From Pseudomonadota bacterium (GTDB taxonomy: Bacteria; Desulfobacterota; Desulfarculia; Adiutricales; JAGVGV01), in NCBI GenBank assembly GCA_018830135.1, contig JAHJTB010000479.1, forward strand, positions 1-39,139: a stretch of DNA of 39,139 nucleotides, read 5' to 3'. Below are positions 1-9,733 of the stretch, in pieces (the first letter of the stretch is position 1; the number at the start of each line of letters is the position of its first letter). Under the pieces are notes generated by a model. That model did not search any database, was not told the origin of the DNA, and saw only the letters and a program-made list of their open reading frames with translations. The position numbers and the translations under genes are program-made.

Positions 1-183
1 GACCGGGCCCTCCAGGTCCACGGCGGTCTGGGTATGACCGATGACACGCCCATCGCTATGTACTGGCGGGGCGAGCGTGCCTCCCGGATTTACGACGGCG
101 CGGACGAGGTCCACAAGATTTCGGTGGCCCGCCGGGTCTTGCGCGATTACAAAAAGGGCAAAAAGGTCCGTTTCGCCCAGTAG
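1..183 (+). CDS. Acyl-CoA dehydrogenase, C-terminal fragment (5' end outside window)
   Basis: Frame 1 reads DRALQVHGGLGMTDDTPIAMYWRGERASRIYDGADEVHKISVARRVLRDYKKGKKVRFAQ*, the typical ACAD C-terminus (QVHGGxG...R.YDGADEVHK). Confidence 0.9.
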   Translation, partial: DRALQVHGGLGMTDDTPIAMYWRGERASRIYDGADEVHKISVARRVLRDYKKGKKVRFAQ

Positions 184-210
184 GGATATCAAGGAACCGG
201 AAGACGAAGC

Positions 211-244
211 CGGGTCAGCGGGGCGATCACGCGCCGCTGACCCG
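211..244 (+). terminator. GC-rich stem-loop after the acyl-CoA dehydrogenase, no U-tract
   Basis: CGGGTCAGCGGGGCG / CGCGCCGCTGACCCG (15 bp, one mismatch) with loop ATCA. Confidence 0.5.
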
Positions 245-268
245 ACCCGCCTTCCATCTGGACGCTTC

Positions 269-1063
269 ATGAACAATTTAACCAGTTTCAAGGAGTTCTC
301 TCAGCGGGTCAGCCTGTCCCGTCAGGACATCTGCCGGGAGATATTCGAGGACAACCGTCAGCACATCAAGATCAAGAAGGAAAAGACCGTCGTCAAGAAC
401 CTGGTGCGCATCTTTGACGCGGCCCTGAAAATAAGCAATCAGACGGGTTTTCAGGCTATGAGCATGCGCAGTCTCAGCCGGGAGACCGGGCTGTCCATGG
501 GCGGCCTGTACGCCTATTTTTCCGGCAAGGAAGACCTTTTGGAAATGCTGCACAGCATCGGACACACCACGACCTGGCGCACCCTGGAGGAGAACCTGAA
601 CGGCCTGACCGACCCGGTGGCCCGGCTCCGGGTGGCCATCCAGACCCATCTTTTCCTGAGCGAGGTCATGCAGCCCTGGTTCTATTTCTCCTACATGGAA
701 GCAAGACACCTCCCCCCGACGCAAAAGGAGCGGTCCAAGAACGCCGAACTGGAGACGGAACGCCTGTACGCCGACATCATCGATGACGGCGTCCGCCAGG
801 GCTGCTTCGCCGTCGATGACGTCCTCCTGGCCGCCTCCGTGATCAAGGCCATGCTCCAGGACTGGTATATCAAGCGCTGGAAATACGCCAAGCGCGGGGT
901 TTCGGTGGACCGCTACGGACTGTTTCTGGTGGACCTGGTCGAGGCCTTCTGTCTGGCCCCGGAATACCGGAAACGGAAAGCACTGGAAAGGGGCGACGAT
1001 GGACTTTTCGGACCAGCCGAAGGACGTCCGGCCGGACGAAGAGCTGCCGACCGAGGCAATTGA
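269..1063 (+). CDS. TetR/AcrR family transcriptional regulator
   Basis: N-terminal HTH region ...IFDAALKISNQTGFQAMSMRSLSRETGLSMGGLYAYFSGKEDLLEML. In-frame ATG at 269; 3' end overlaps the next CDS. Confidence 0.88.
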   Translation: MNNLTSFKEFSQRVSLSRQDICREIFEDNRQHIKIKKEKTVVKNLVRIFDAALKISNQTGFQAMSMRSLSRETGLSMGGLYAYFSGKEDLLEMLHSIGHTTTWRTLEENLNGLTDPVARLRVAIQTHLFLSEVMQPWFYFSYMEARHLPPTQKERSKNAELETERLYADIIDDGVRQGCFAVDDVLLAASVIKAMLQDWYIKRWKYAKRGVSVDRYGLFLVDLVEAFCLAPEYRKRKALERGDDGLFGPAEGRPAGRRAADRGN

Positions 1064-2069
1064 ATCCTTCCTGCGCCGCGAGATTCCGGGGCTTTCCGGG
1101 CCCATGCGGCTGCTACAGTTCCCCGGCGGACACTCGAACCTGACCTATCACCTGGCTTTCGGGGACCGGGAAATGGTCCTCCGGCGCGGACCGTTCGGGA
1201 CCAAGGTGGCCACGGCCCACGACATGGGCCGGGAGTACCGCGTGCTATCCGCGGTGCATCGAGTCTACCCTTACGCGCCCGAGCCCCTGGCCTTTTGCGA
1301 GGACGAGTCTCTGCTGGGCTTCGGCTTCTATGTCATGGAACGCATCCGCGGCCTGGTTTTGCGCCGGCAACTGCCGCCCGGTCTCGATGCCACGCCGGAG
1401 CAGGGCCGCCGGCTGGCCTACAATCTGATCAGGACCCAGTATGAACTGCACGCCCTGGACTATCGGGCCGTGGGACTGGAAAACTTCGGCCGGCCCGCCG
1501 GGTACGTCGAACGCCAGGTCCGGGGCTGGATCAAGCGCTACCGGAACGCACGGACCCCGGACGCCCCCGGGGCCGAAGACCTCATGGAACGCCTCGAACA
1601 CCGCCTGCCGCCCGACGAGGGCCGATCGGCCCTGATCCACAACGATTTCAAGCTGGACAACGTGATCGTCGATTCCTCGGACATTGTCCGGATCGTGGGT
1701 GTGTTCGATTGGGAGATGGCCACGCTGGGGGACCCGATCCTGGACCTGGTCGGCTCCCTGGCCTACATCATCGAACCGGACGACCCGCCGGAGATGGAGG
1801 CCAACAACCAGTGGCCGCCGGCCCTCCGAAGCGGGGTGACCCGGAGGGAACTGCTGGAATACTACGAGTCCCTCTCCGGGCTCCGGATCGAGAACTTCGA
1901 CTATTTATACGGCTTCGCCCTTTTTCGGCTGGCGGTCATCATCCAGCAGCTTTATTATCGCTATTACCACGGCCAGACGCGGGACGAGCGCTTCGCGCCC
2001 ATGATTCACGGCGTCATCGCCCTGATCCGCGAGGCGGCCCGGGTTTTCGAACTCGCCGGCCTGTCCTGA
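999..2069 (+). CDS. APH-fold phosphotransferase, ACAD10/11 N-terminal / LvaA-like (copy 1)
   Basis: QFPGGHSNLTYHL, catalytic loop HNDFKLDN and FDWEMATLGDP, typical of the APH/choline kinase superfamily ACAD10-like branch. Confidence 0.88.
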   Translation: MDFSDQPKDVRPDEELPTEAIESFLRREIPGLSGPMRLLQFPGGHSNLTYHLAFGDREMVLRRGPFGTKVATAHDMGREYRVLSAVHRVYPYAPEPLAFCEDESLLGFGFYVMERIRGLVLRRQLPPGLDATPEQGRRLAYNLIRTQYELHALDYRAVGLENFGRPAGYVERQVRGWIKRYRNARTPDAPGAEDLMERLEHRLPPDEGRSALIHNDFKLDNVIVDSSDIVRIVGVFDWEMATLGDPILDLVGSLAYIIEPDDPPEMEANNQWPPALRSGVTRRELLEYYESLSGLRIENFDYLYGFALFRLAVIIQQLYYRYYHGQTRDERFAPMIHGVIALIREAARVFELAGLS

Positions 2070-2132
2070 ACCGGCGCGTGGCGATCTTCCCCGTAAGGAT
2101 TCAGGGAGGGGATATCAACAAGGAGAGGACAA

Positions 2133-3200
2133 GTGAACGCATATACGGATCAGCCCAAAGAGATACGCCCGGGTGAGGAGTTGGACCGGGTCCGGCTCGA
2201 TGCATTTCTTCGGGAAGCCGTCCCCGGACTGGACGGCGAGTTGGAAATCAAGCAGTTCCCGGGAGGTCATTCCAATCTGACCTACTATCTGAGGATGGGC
2301 GGCCGGGAGATGGTTCTGCGCCGACCGCCTTTCGGCTCGACGGTCAAGAGCGCCCACGACATGTCGCGTGAATACCGGGTTCTGGCGGCCCTCCATTCGG
2401 TCTACCCGTACGCGCCCAGACCGCTGGCCTTTTCGGACGACGCCTCGGTAATCGGCGACCAGTTCTACGTCATGGAGCGGATCGTGGGTACGGTCATTCG
2501 CCGTGAACTCCCGCCCGGACTGACCCTGACCCCGGACCAGTGCCGGGGCCTTTACGAAAACCTGGTCCGGGTGCAGTACGAACTTCATTCCCTGGACTAC
2601 CAGGCCGTGGGCCTGGGGGACCTGGGCAAGCCGGAAGGGTATGTCCGCCGTCAGGTCGAAGGGTGGAGCCGGCGTTACCGGAACGCCCGCACGCCGGACG
2701 CCCGGGACGGGGACGCGGTCATGGATTGGTTCGCCGGGCACGTCCCGCCGGACAACGACCGGCCGGGCATCATTCACAACGACTTCAAGCTGGACAACGT
2801 CACCGTGTCCCCGGACGACCCGTCCCGGGTCATCGGCGTGTTCGACTGGGAGATGGCCACCCTGGGCGATCCGCTCATGGATTTTTGCAACTCGCTTTCC
2901 TACGTTTACCAGGAAGGCGATCCCCCGGAGATGGCCGTGATCAACACCTACCCCCGGGTCATGCACGGAACCATGACCCGGGAGGAAATGATCGCCTTGT
3001 ACGAAGCGCTTTCAGGCCGGAAAATCGGCGACATTCACTACTACTACGCCTTCGGCCTTTTCCGGCTGGCGGTCATCGCCCAGCAGATATACTACCGATA
3101 TTACCACGGCAAGACCCGGGACGAACGCTTCGCCTTCATGGTCGTTGCCACCAATACCCTGGTCGACGCGGCGGCCCGGAGCATCGAGCGGGCCGGGTGA
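2133..3200 (+). CDS. APH-fold phosphotransferase, ACAD10/11 N-terminal / LvaA-like (copy 2)
   Basis: GTG start after an AAGGAGAGG SD; QFPGGHSNLTYYL, IIHNDFKLDN, FDWEMATLGDP. Collinear with copies 1 and 3. Confidence 0.88.
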   Translation: MNAYTDQPKEIRPGEELDRVRLDAFLREAVPGLDGELEIKQFPGGHSNLTYYLRMGGREMVLRRPPFGSTVKSAHDMSREYRVLAALHSVYPYAPRPLAFSDDASVIGDQFYVMERIVGTVIRRELPPGLTLTPDQCRGLYENLVRVQYELHSLDYQAVGLGDLGKPEGYVRRQVEGWSRRYRNARTPDARDGDAVMDWFAGHVPPDNDRPGIIHNDFKLDNVTVSPDDPSRVIGVFDWEMATLGDPLMDFCNSLSYVYQEGDPPEMAVINTYPRVMHGTMTREEMIALYEALSGRKIGDIHYYYAFGLFRLAVIAQQIYYRYYHGKTRDERFAFMVVATNTLVDAAARSIERAG

Positions 3201-3327
3201 AGCGGGCCGGGACAAGACGCCCCGGCGGTCCCCGGGCGGGACGCGGGGAGAGCCCAATATCAACGGCGGGCGGCGGCCGGGCCGAAGCGAGGCCTGTCGG
3301 CCGTCTTATCCAGAAAGGGAGAGCATC

Positions 3328-4854
3328 ATGGCTATAAAGACCTTTGACGACTTCATTCAGCGAATGAACCGGATGAAAGACAACCTCTACATGGGAGGAG
3401 AAAAAATCAGCCGGACCGACGAACGGTTGAAAGGCGGGCAGCGTATCATCAAAGAGACGTACGACGTGGCCCACCGGCCGGAGTTCGAGGCCCTGTGCAC
3501 GGCGACCTCCCACCTGACCGGCGAGCGGATCAGCCGCTTCTGCCATGTCCACCAGAGCACCGATGACCTGCTGGCCAAACAGCAGATGACCCGGGCCCTG
3601 TGCCACCGGGTCGGGGGCTGCATCCAGCGCTGCATGGGCATCGACGCCATCAACGCCCTTTCGGTCATCACTTATGAAATGGATCAGGGCCTGGGCACGG
3701 ACTGCGATCAGAAGTTCCGGACCTATCTGAAATATTTCCAGGACAACGACCTGGTGGCCAGTTGCGCCCAGACCGATCCCAAGGGCGACCGGCTCAAGCG
3801 GCCGCACGAGCAGGCCGACCCGGACCAGTACCTGCGGATTATCGAAAGCCGGCCCGACGGCATCGTGGTGCGGGGGGCCAAGATCAACATCACCAACACC
3901 CCGTACGCGGACGAGATCGTGGTCGTGCCCACGCGGTTCATGACGGCCCGGGACGGCGATTACGCCGTGGCCTTCGCCATTCCGGCGGACTGGGACGACG
4001 TCAAGCTGCTGGTCCGGCCCGCCTACCATCATAAAAGAAAACATCTCAAGGCGCCCATCTCCGAGATCGGCGACGGTGAGGCCTTCATCATTTTCGACGA
4101 CACGTTCATCCCCCGGGACCGGGTCTTCATGGACGGCAAGGGCGACCCCCGTCAGACGGCCTACGCCGGGTTCCTGGCCCTGCTGTTCGCCCATTACCAC
4201 CGGCACAGCTACACCGGCTGCAAGCCCGCCGTTTCCGAGGTTCTGGCCAGCGCCGCGGCCTTGATGGCCGAATACAACGGGATCGAGAAGGAGGCCCACG
4301 TCAAGGAAAAGATTTCCCATCTGATCGGGACGGCCGAACTGGTCTTCGCCGCCGGCCAGGTCAGCGCCTACCGGGCCGAGGTCTCGCCCTCCGGCACGGC
4401 CATTCCCGACGAGATTCTGACCAATGCCGGCCGCCGTCTGGCCGGGGAAGAGATTTACAACGAGTACAAGACCCTGGCCGACCTGTCCGGCGGCCTGGTG
4501 GCCACCCTGCCCTTCGAGGACGAGTTCTTCTCGGACGAAACCGGCCAACTGGCCAACAAGTATCTCCAGCGGAACCCCAACATCAGCACGGAAAACGTTC
4601 ATCGCTGCTTCCGGGGCATGGAGAACCTGATCCTGTCGGACATCGCCGGCGTGCTCGGCATGCTGGCCGGCATCCACGGCGGCGGATCGCCCCAGATGGA
4701 GACCATCACCATGATGGCCCGATACGACATGGGCAAGCTGAAGAACATCGCCAAATACCTCTTCGGCATCGAACCGCAACTGCCGATGTACACCCGGGAG
4801 ACCGTCACCCCTCGGGCCATGCTGGACCGCTTCCGGAAACAGTCCAAGGAATGA
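3328..4854 (+). CDS. 4-hydroxybutyryl-CoA dehydratase / vinylacetyl-CoA isomerase-like protein (HpaB/AbfD family)
   Basis: MAIKTFDDFIQRMNRMKDNLYMGGEK...; C98-IQR-C102 and H291-X6-C298 correspond to the AbfD [4Fe-4S] ligand pattern (C99, C103, H292, C299 in the Clostridium enzyme, recalled). Confidence 0.88.
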   Translation: MAIKTFDDFIQRMNRMKDNLYMGGEKISRTDERLKGGQRIIKETYDVAHRPEFEALCTATSHLTGERISRFCHVHQSTDDLLAKQQMTRALCHRVGGCIQRCMGIDAINALSVITYEMDQGLGTDCDQKFRTYLKYFQDNDLVASCAQTDPKGDRLKRPHEQADPDQYLRIIESRPDGIVVRGAKINITNTPYADEIVVVPTRFMTARDGDYAVAFAIPADWDDVKLLVRPAYHHKRKHLKAPISEIGDGEAFIIFDDTFIPRDRVFMDGKGDPRQTAYAGFLALLFAHYHRHSYTGCKPAVSEVLASAAALMAEYNGIEKEAHVKEKISHLIGTAELVFAAGQVSAYRAEVSPSGTAIPDEILTNAGRRLAGEEIYNEYKTLADLSGGLVATLPFEDEFFSDETGQLANKYLQRNPNISTENVHRCFRGMENLILSDIAGVLGMLAGIHGGGSPQMETITMMARYDMGKLKNIAKYLFGIEPQLPMYTRETVTPRAMLDRFRKQSKE

Positions 4855-4870
4855 TGCCGGGACGTCGAAG

Positions 4871-5938
4871 ATGAAAGCGATCGATCAACCGGAAAAAATC
4901 CGGCCGGGGGAGGAACTCGACCTCGGCCGGATTGAAGCGTATCTCAAGGCCCAAATTCCCGACCTCGAGGGCCGTCTGGAAACCGGCCAGTTTCCGGGCG
5001 GCCATTCGAACCTGACCTACTACCTGAAGTGCGGGGACCGGGAGATGGTCCTGCGGCGTCCGCCCTTCGGGACCAAGCCCGCCGGCGCCCACGACATGAA
5101 CCGGGAGTATCGGGTCCTGTCCGCTCTGCACCCGGTCTACCCGTACGGTCCCAAACCGCTGCACCTGTGCCGGGACGAATCCGTCATGGGATGCCCTTTC
5201 TGGGTCATGGAAAAAATTACGGGCATCGTTATTCGCAAGGAGATGCCGCCCGGACTTGAATACACGCCCGAGCAGGCCCTCGAGTTGCGGCGCGACCTGG
5301 TCGAGGTCCAGTATCGTCTCCATGCCGTGGACTACAAGGCCATCGGCCTGGAGGACTTCGGCAAGCCCAAGGGCTACCTGGAGCGACAGGTCCTGGGCTG
5401 GAACAAGCGTTACCGCAACGCCCGCACCCCGGACGCGCCGGAGGCGGAAGACGTGATGTGCTGGCTGGAGGCCGAGATGCCCCCGGAGAACGACCGGCCG
5501 GGCATCGTTCATAATGACTTCAAGCTGGACAACGTGGCCCTGGACCCCTCGCGGCCGGCCCGGCTGATCGGGGTCTTCGACTGGGAGATGGCCACGATCG
5601 GCGATCCGTTGATGGACCTGTGCAACTCCCTGGTCTACGTTCTGGACCCGGACGATCCGCCGGAGATGGAAATCGTGCGCTACATGCCCCGCCAGATCGA
5701 CGATGTCATGACCCGGGCGGAAATGACGCGCTACTACGAAACCCTCTCGGGCCAGACCCTGGATCGAATCGACTACTATTACGCCCTGAGTCTGTTCCGT
5801 CTGGGGGTCATCATCCAGCAGATATATTATCGTTTCTACCATGGCCAGACCCGGGACCAGCGTTTCAAGACCCGGATTCGGAACGTCCATGCTCTGGTTC
5901 AGGCGGCCCAAAGGGTCATCGCGCATTCAGGCCGTTGA
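4871..5938 (+). CDS. APH-fold phosphotransferase, ACAD10/11 N-terminal / LvaA-like (copy 3)
   Basis: QFPGGHSNLTYYL, IVHNDFKLDN, FDWEMATIGDP; same architecture as copies 1 and 2. Confidence 0.88.
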   Translation: MKAIDQPEKIRPGEELDLGRIEAYLKAQIPDLEGRLETGQFPGGHSNLTYYLKCGDREMVLRRPPFGTKPAGAHDMNREYRVLSALHPVYPYGPKPLHLCRDESVMGCPFWVMEKITGIVIRKEMPPGLEYTPEQALELRRDLVEVQYRLHAVDYKAIGLEDFGKPKGYLERQVLGWNKRYRNARTPDAPEAEDVMCWLEAEMPPENDRPGIVHNDFKLDNVALDPSRPARLIGVFDWEMATIGDPLMDLCNSLVYVLDPDDPPEMEIVRYMPRQIDDVMTRAEMTRYYETLSGQTLDRIDYYYALSLFRLGVIIQQIYYRFYHGQTRDQRFKTRIRNVHALVQAAQRVIAHSGR

Positions 5939-6259
5939 GTCCCGAGGCCGGAGGCCGCGCGGGCGACGGGAACCCGATATACCCCGGTTCTATGAATCCT
6001 TGCGCCGAACGGAAGAATGTCCGTGTCTGCGGACCGGATTTGTGATAGAGTTCATCGAATCATAACACGAGCATATTAAGAGACTTCCGGGCGGGCCGAG
6101 CCCAACGGCCGTCCCGCTCGGGCTTCTCATCGGATGAGACCGGCCGCCGGACCGGTTACGGCTTGGCGCGGCCGGATTCTCATATGCGGCCGGCGGTCAC
6201 GGCGGGCGTGTCCGCGGCGGCGAAACAGATAACCGATCGAAGCCGAGGAGGGACGAGGC

Positions 6260-7930
6260 ATGAAACACGTGTTTGGTAAATCGATCCGGGGCGCGGTAGC
6301 GATTTTCTTCCTTTGCCTTTTAATGGGGCCGTTACCGGCCTGGGCCGCGGGGCTCCAGGTCGTGGATTCCCATTACAAGCCGGTCGTTCTAGTCAAGGAT
6401 TCGCCGCTTCCGGGCTGCAACGGCGCGGTCATCGGACAAGACGGGGCCCTGTACATCGTGCACACGGCCACGGGCGCGACCACCCGGGTCGACCTGAAGA
6501 CCATGAAGGCGAGCACCTTTGTTCAGCCGTATTCAGGCACCTTCATCACCGACGACATCACTGCCGACGACAAGGGCAATCTTTATATTACCGGCACGAC
6601 GCCCCTGATCGGCGAGGTCTACCGGATCGACAAGAACGGGGTCAAGACGGTCATCGCCAGCGGACTGAAGGCCCCCAACGGAATCCAGTACAACAAGAAG
6701 ACCGGCCGGCTGTTCATGACCGAGTGTTTTCAGGGCAACCGGGTCTTCGAGGTCGATCCCGCGGGCGCCAAACCGCCCCGGCTCATGATCAAGGAAAACG
6801 TCATTCCCGTGCCCGAAGGCTTCGGCTTCGACATGGAGACCAACGACCTGATCGTGCCCGACCTGGGTTCGGGCAAGATATTGAGGATTCACCCGGACAC
6901 GGCCGAGATAACGACCATTGCCGAAAAGTTCGTCACGCCGGTGGCCTTGAAGGTGGGGCCGGACAACAAGGCCTACATCGTCGAGCTGGGCACGGGTAAC
7001 GTCTGGCGCATGAGCCTGGACGGGAAGCAGAAGGACAAGCTGGCCCAGATCGCTCCCGGCCTGGACAACCTGGCCATCACGCCGGCCGGCAAGCTTTACG
7101 TGACCAGCTACTGGGATGCCACGGTCTTCGAGGTGTCCACCGACGGCAGCGGCAAGTACAAGACGCTTTTCCCCAAGGGGCCGAACCAGCCTCAGGGGGT
7201 CGTGGCCATGCAGGGCAAGGTCTATCTGTCCGACGCCATCATGGTCCGGATCGCGGACAAGGGCAAATGGGTCCAGACCAAGCTCAACGCCTGGGCCCAT
7301 CACGGCATGCCCCTGACCCTGGGGCTGGCCAAGGGGCCGGGCGGGCAGCTTTGCTGGCCGGACGTCATCAACGGGGCCGTGGCCATCGGCAATCCGGCCA
7401 CGGGCGAGTTCAAACCGGTGGCCGGCGGGCTGAATCAGCCTTTCGGCGTGATCATGGTCGGGGACAAGCTCTATGTCTGCGAATACGGGGCCGGCCAGGT
7501 GACCGAAATCAGCCTCAAGGACGGGGCCAAGAAGGCGGTGGCCGATGGTTTGGAAGGCCCGCTGGCCCTGACCATGATCGGTGGTATGCTTTACGTGGCC
7601 GAGCCTCGGGCAGGCCGGGTCAGCCGGGTCGATCCGGCCACGGGCAAGAAGGAGGTCTTCGTGGTCGGTCTGGCCGGACGTCCGGGCGCCCTGGCGGATG
7701 ACGGGTCCGGCAACCTGTTGATCCTCGACGGCGCGGCCGGCCGCCTGCTGCGGGTCAACCCCAGGAACCTGGCCGTATCCATGGTGGCCGTGAACCTGCC
7801 CGTAAACTACGCCGTTATCGGCAGTTATCCCCCGATCGAATTCCCCCTGCCCATGGACGTGGATGAAAAGGGCAACATCTATCTGACCACTTCCGGACGA
7901 GGCCTGATCCAACTGAAAAAGGCCAAGTAA
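6260..7930 (+). CDS. Exported SMP-30/gluconolactonase/NHL-like beta-propeller protein
   Basis: N-terminal signal peptide (MKHVFGKSIRGAVAIFFLCLLMGPLPAWAAG), then repeated propeller-blade patterns (GNLYITGTTPLIGEVYRIDKNG, KAYIVELGTGNVWRMSLDG, etc.). SD gaggag upstream. Confidence 0.78.
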   Translation: MKHVFGKSIRGAVAIFFLCLLMGPLPAWAAGLQVVDSHYKPVVLVKDSPLPGCNGAVIGQDGALYIVHTATGATTRVDLKTMKASTFVQPYSGTFITDDITADDKGNLYITGTTPLIGEVYRIDKNGVKTVIASGLKAPNGIQYNKKTGRLFMTECFQGNRVFEVDPAGAKPPRLMIKENVIPVPEGFGFDMETNDLIVPDLGSGKILRIHPDTAEITTIAEKFVTPVALKVGPDNKAYIVELGTGNVWRMSLDGKQKDKLAQIAPGLDNLAITPAGKLYVTSYWDATVFEVSTDGSGKYKTLFPKGPNQPQGVVAMQGKVYLSDAIMVRIADKGKWVQTKLNAWAHHGMPLTLGLAKGPGGQLCWPDVINGAVAIGNPATGEFKPVAGGLNQPFGVIMVGDKLYVCEYGAGQVTEISLKDGAKKAVADGLEGPLALTMIGGMLYVAEPRAGRVSRVDPATGKKEVFVVGLAGRPGALADDGSGNLLILDGAAGRLLRVNPRNLAVSMVAVNLPVNYAVIGSYPPIEFPLPMDVDEKGNIYLTTSGRGLIQLKKAK

Positions 7931-7942
7931 TCCGAATTCGTC

Positions 7943-7974
7943 CGATCGGGACGGCGGCCTCGCCGTTCCGATCG
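7943..7974 (+). terminator. 14-bp GC-rich stem-loop after the propeller gene
   Basis: CGATCGGGACGGCG-GCCT-CGCCGTTCCGATCG; one G.U pair, no U-tract. Confidence 0.5.
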
Positions 7975-8020
7975 ATTCATCGAGGCATTGTTTCAGAATA
8001 ACCGCCCTGAAGGAGTCCCC

Positions 8021-9685
8021 ATGAACCAGACCCATTATCCGTTTTGGCCCAAGCGCATGCCCACAACCCTGGTCTATCCCCGGACGCCGCTTTACGATTT
8101 CATGGAGACGTCGGCCCGTCGATACCCCGATCATACCGCCGTGGTCTGCTACGGCCGCCGCCTGAATTACGCCGAGCTCGACGAGGCCTGCCTGCGACTG
8201 GCCGGGGCCCTGGCCGGATTCGGCGTCGAAAAGGGCGATCGGGTCGCCTTGTACATGCAGAACTGTCCCCATTTCATCATCGGATTCTTCGGGACCATGC
8301 GGGCCAACGCCGTGCTCGTCCCGCTCAATCCCATGCTGGTGCCTGAAGAGTTCCGCAAGCTGCTCCGGGACTCGGGCGCGCGGGTCGTCATCACCACCAC
8401 CGAACTCTATGACCGGGCGGCCGAGGTCTGCCGGGAACTGGGCATCGAAAAGATCATCGTCGGCTCCCATCGGGACTACCTGCCCGAAGCCCCCGAACTG
8501 CCCGTGCCGCCCTTCATGCTCGAGGCGCCGGAGCGGATCGAAGGCGCCCCGGCCTGGCTGGATGTCCTGGCCGAAGCCGGACCGCCTCCCGAGGTCCGGG
8601 TCGGACCGGACGACCTGTGCCTGCTGCCCTACACCGCCGGTTCGACCGGTATTCCCAAGGGCTGCATGCATACCCACGCCAGCCTGACCTCCAACAGCCT
8701 GGGCGCCGCCGTGTTCGTGGGCATGACCGCCGCCAGTGTCCATCTGGCCGCCCTGCCGTTTTTTCACGTCACCGGCATGGTCCATAGCATGGTCGGCCCG
8801 GTAGTGGCCGGCGGAACCATCGTTCTGCTGACCCGATGGGACCGGGAGGCCGGACTCCAGGCCATTGAAAAATATCGGTGCACCCACTGGGTCAATATCA
8901 CGACCATGCTCATCGACGCCCTGGCCGCGCCGGGCATCGAATCCAGGGACCTGGGGTCCCTGCTCCAGGTCGGAGGCGGCGGCGCGCCGCTGCCCGTGGC
9001 CGTGGGCGAGCAGTTGCGCGACCTGACCGGACTGACCTACGTCGAAGGCTACGGCCTGACCGAAACCATCTCCCAGACCCATTTCAATCCCCCGGACCGG
9101 GCCAGACTCGGCAGCGTAGGCGTGCCCCACTTCGGAACCGACTCCCGCGTGATCGACCCGTCCACAGGCGTGGAGGTCCCCCCGGGCCAGGACGGCGAGA
9201 TCGTGGTTCACGGGCCCCAGGTCCTCAAGGGCTACTGGAACAAGCCCGACGAAACCCGGGAGGCCTTCATCGAACTGGAAGGCAAGACCTTCTTTCGCAC
9301 CGGCGACATCGGACGAATGGACGAAGAAGGGTATTTCTACATCGTCGATCGGGTCAAGCGCATGATCAACGCGGCCGGTTTCAAGGTCTGGCCCACCGAG
9401 GTCGAGGCCGTGCTTTACCATCATCCGGCCGTGCTCGAGGCCTGCGTCGTCGGCGTGCCGGACCCGGAACGGGTCGAGAACGTCAAGGCCTTCATCGTGA
9501 CCAAACCGGAACATCGCGACCGGGTCTCGGCCGATGAGATCATCGCCTGGTCCCGGGAGCGAATGTCGGCCTACAAATACCCCCGCCTGGTCGAGTTCGT
9601 CGAGGAACTGCCCAAAAGTGGCGCCGGCAAGGTCCTGTGGCGGGTGCTTCAGGAACAGGAGCGGGAGCGGGTCGCGAAGGGCTGA
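8021..9685 (+). CDS. AMP-dependent acyl-CoA synthetase/ligase
   Basis: YTAGSTGIPKGCMHTH (A3-like), YGLTETISQTHFNP, FFRTGDIG, KRMINAAGFKVWPTEVE, C-terminal lysine motif PKSGAGKVLWR. Confidence 0.92.
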   Translation: MNQTHYPFWPKRMPTTLVYPRTPLYDFMETSARRYPDHTAVVCYGRRLNYAELDEACLRLAGALAGFGVEKGDRVALYMQNCPHFIIGFFGTMRANAVLVPLNPMLVPEEFRKLLRDSGARVVITTTELYDRAAEVCRELGIEKIIVGSHRDYLPEAPELPVPPFMLEAPERIEGAPAWLDVLAEAGPPPEVRVGPDDLCLLPYTAGSTGIPKGCMHTHASLTSNSLGAAVFVGMTAASVHLAALPFFHVTGMVHSMVGPVVAGGTIVLLTRWDREAGLQAIEKYRCTHWVNITTMLIDALAAPGIESRDLGSLLQVGGGGAPLPVAVGEQLRDLTGLTYVEGYGLTETISQTHFNPPDRARLGSVGVPHFGTDSRVIDPSTGVEVPPGQDGEIVVHGPQVLKGYWNKPDETREAFIELEGKTFFRTGDIGRMDEEGYFYIVDRVKRMINAAGFKVWPTEVEAVLYHHPAVLEACVVGVPDPERVENVKAFIVTKPEHRDRVSADEIIAWSRERMSAYKYPRLVEFVEELPKSGAGKVLWRVLQEQERERVAKG

Positions 9686-9733
9686 GGCCCGGGAAATGCT
9701 GGATTCGGTCAGTGGACACATCGAGGTGAGGAA

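Noticed and set aside
3136-4779. 547-aa antisense ORF opposite the AbfD-like gene
   Set aside because: Shadow ORF; the plus-strand protein retains all cofactor ligands.
6060-6259. Possible riboswitch or promoter upstream of the propeller gene (includes TCTCATCGGATGAGA at 6125-6139)
   Set aside because: Only short palindromes and weak promoter-like hexamers; no recognised aptamer, insufficient support.
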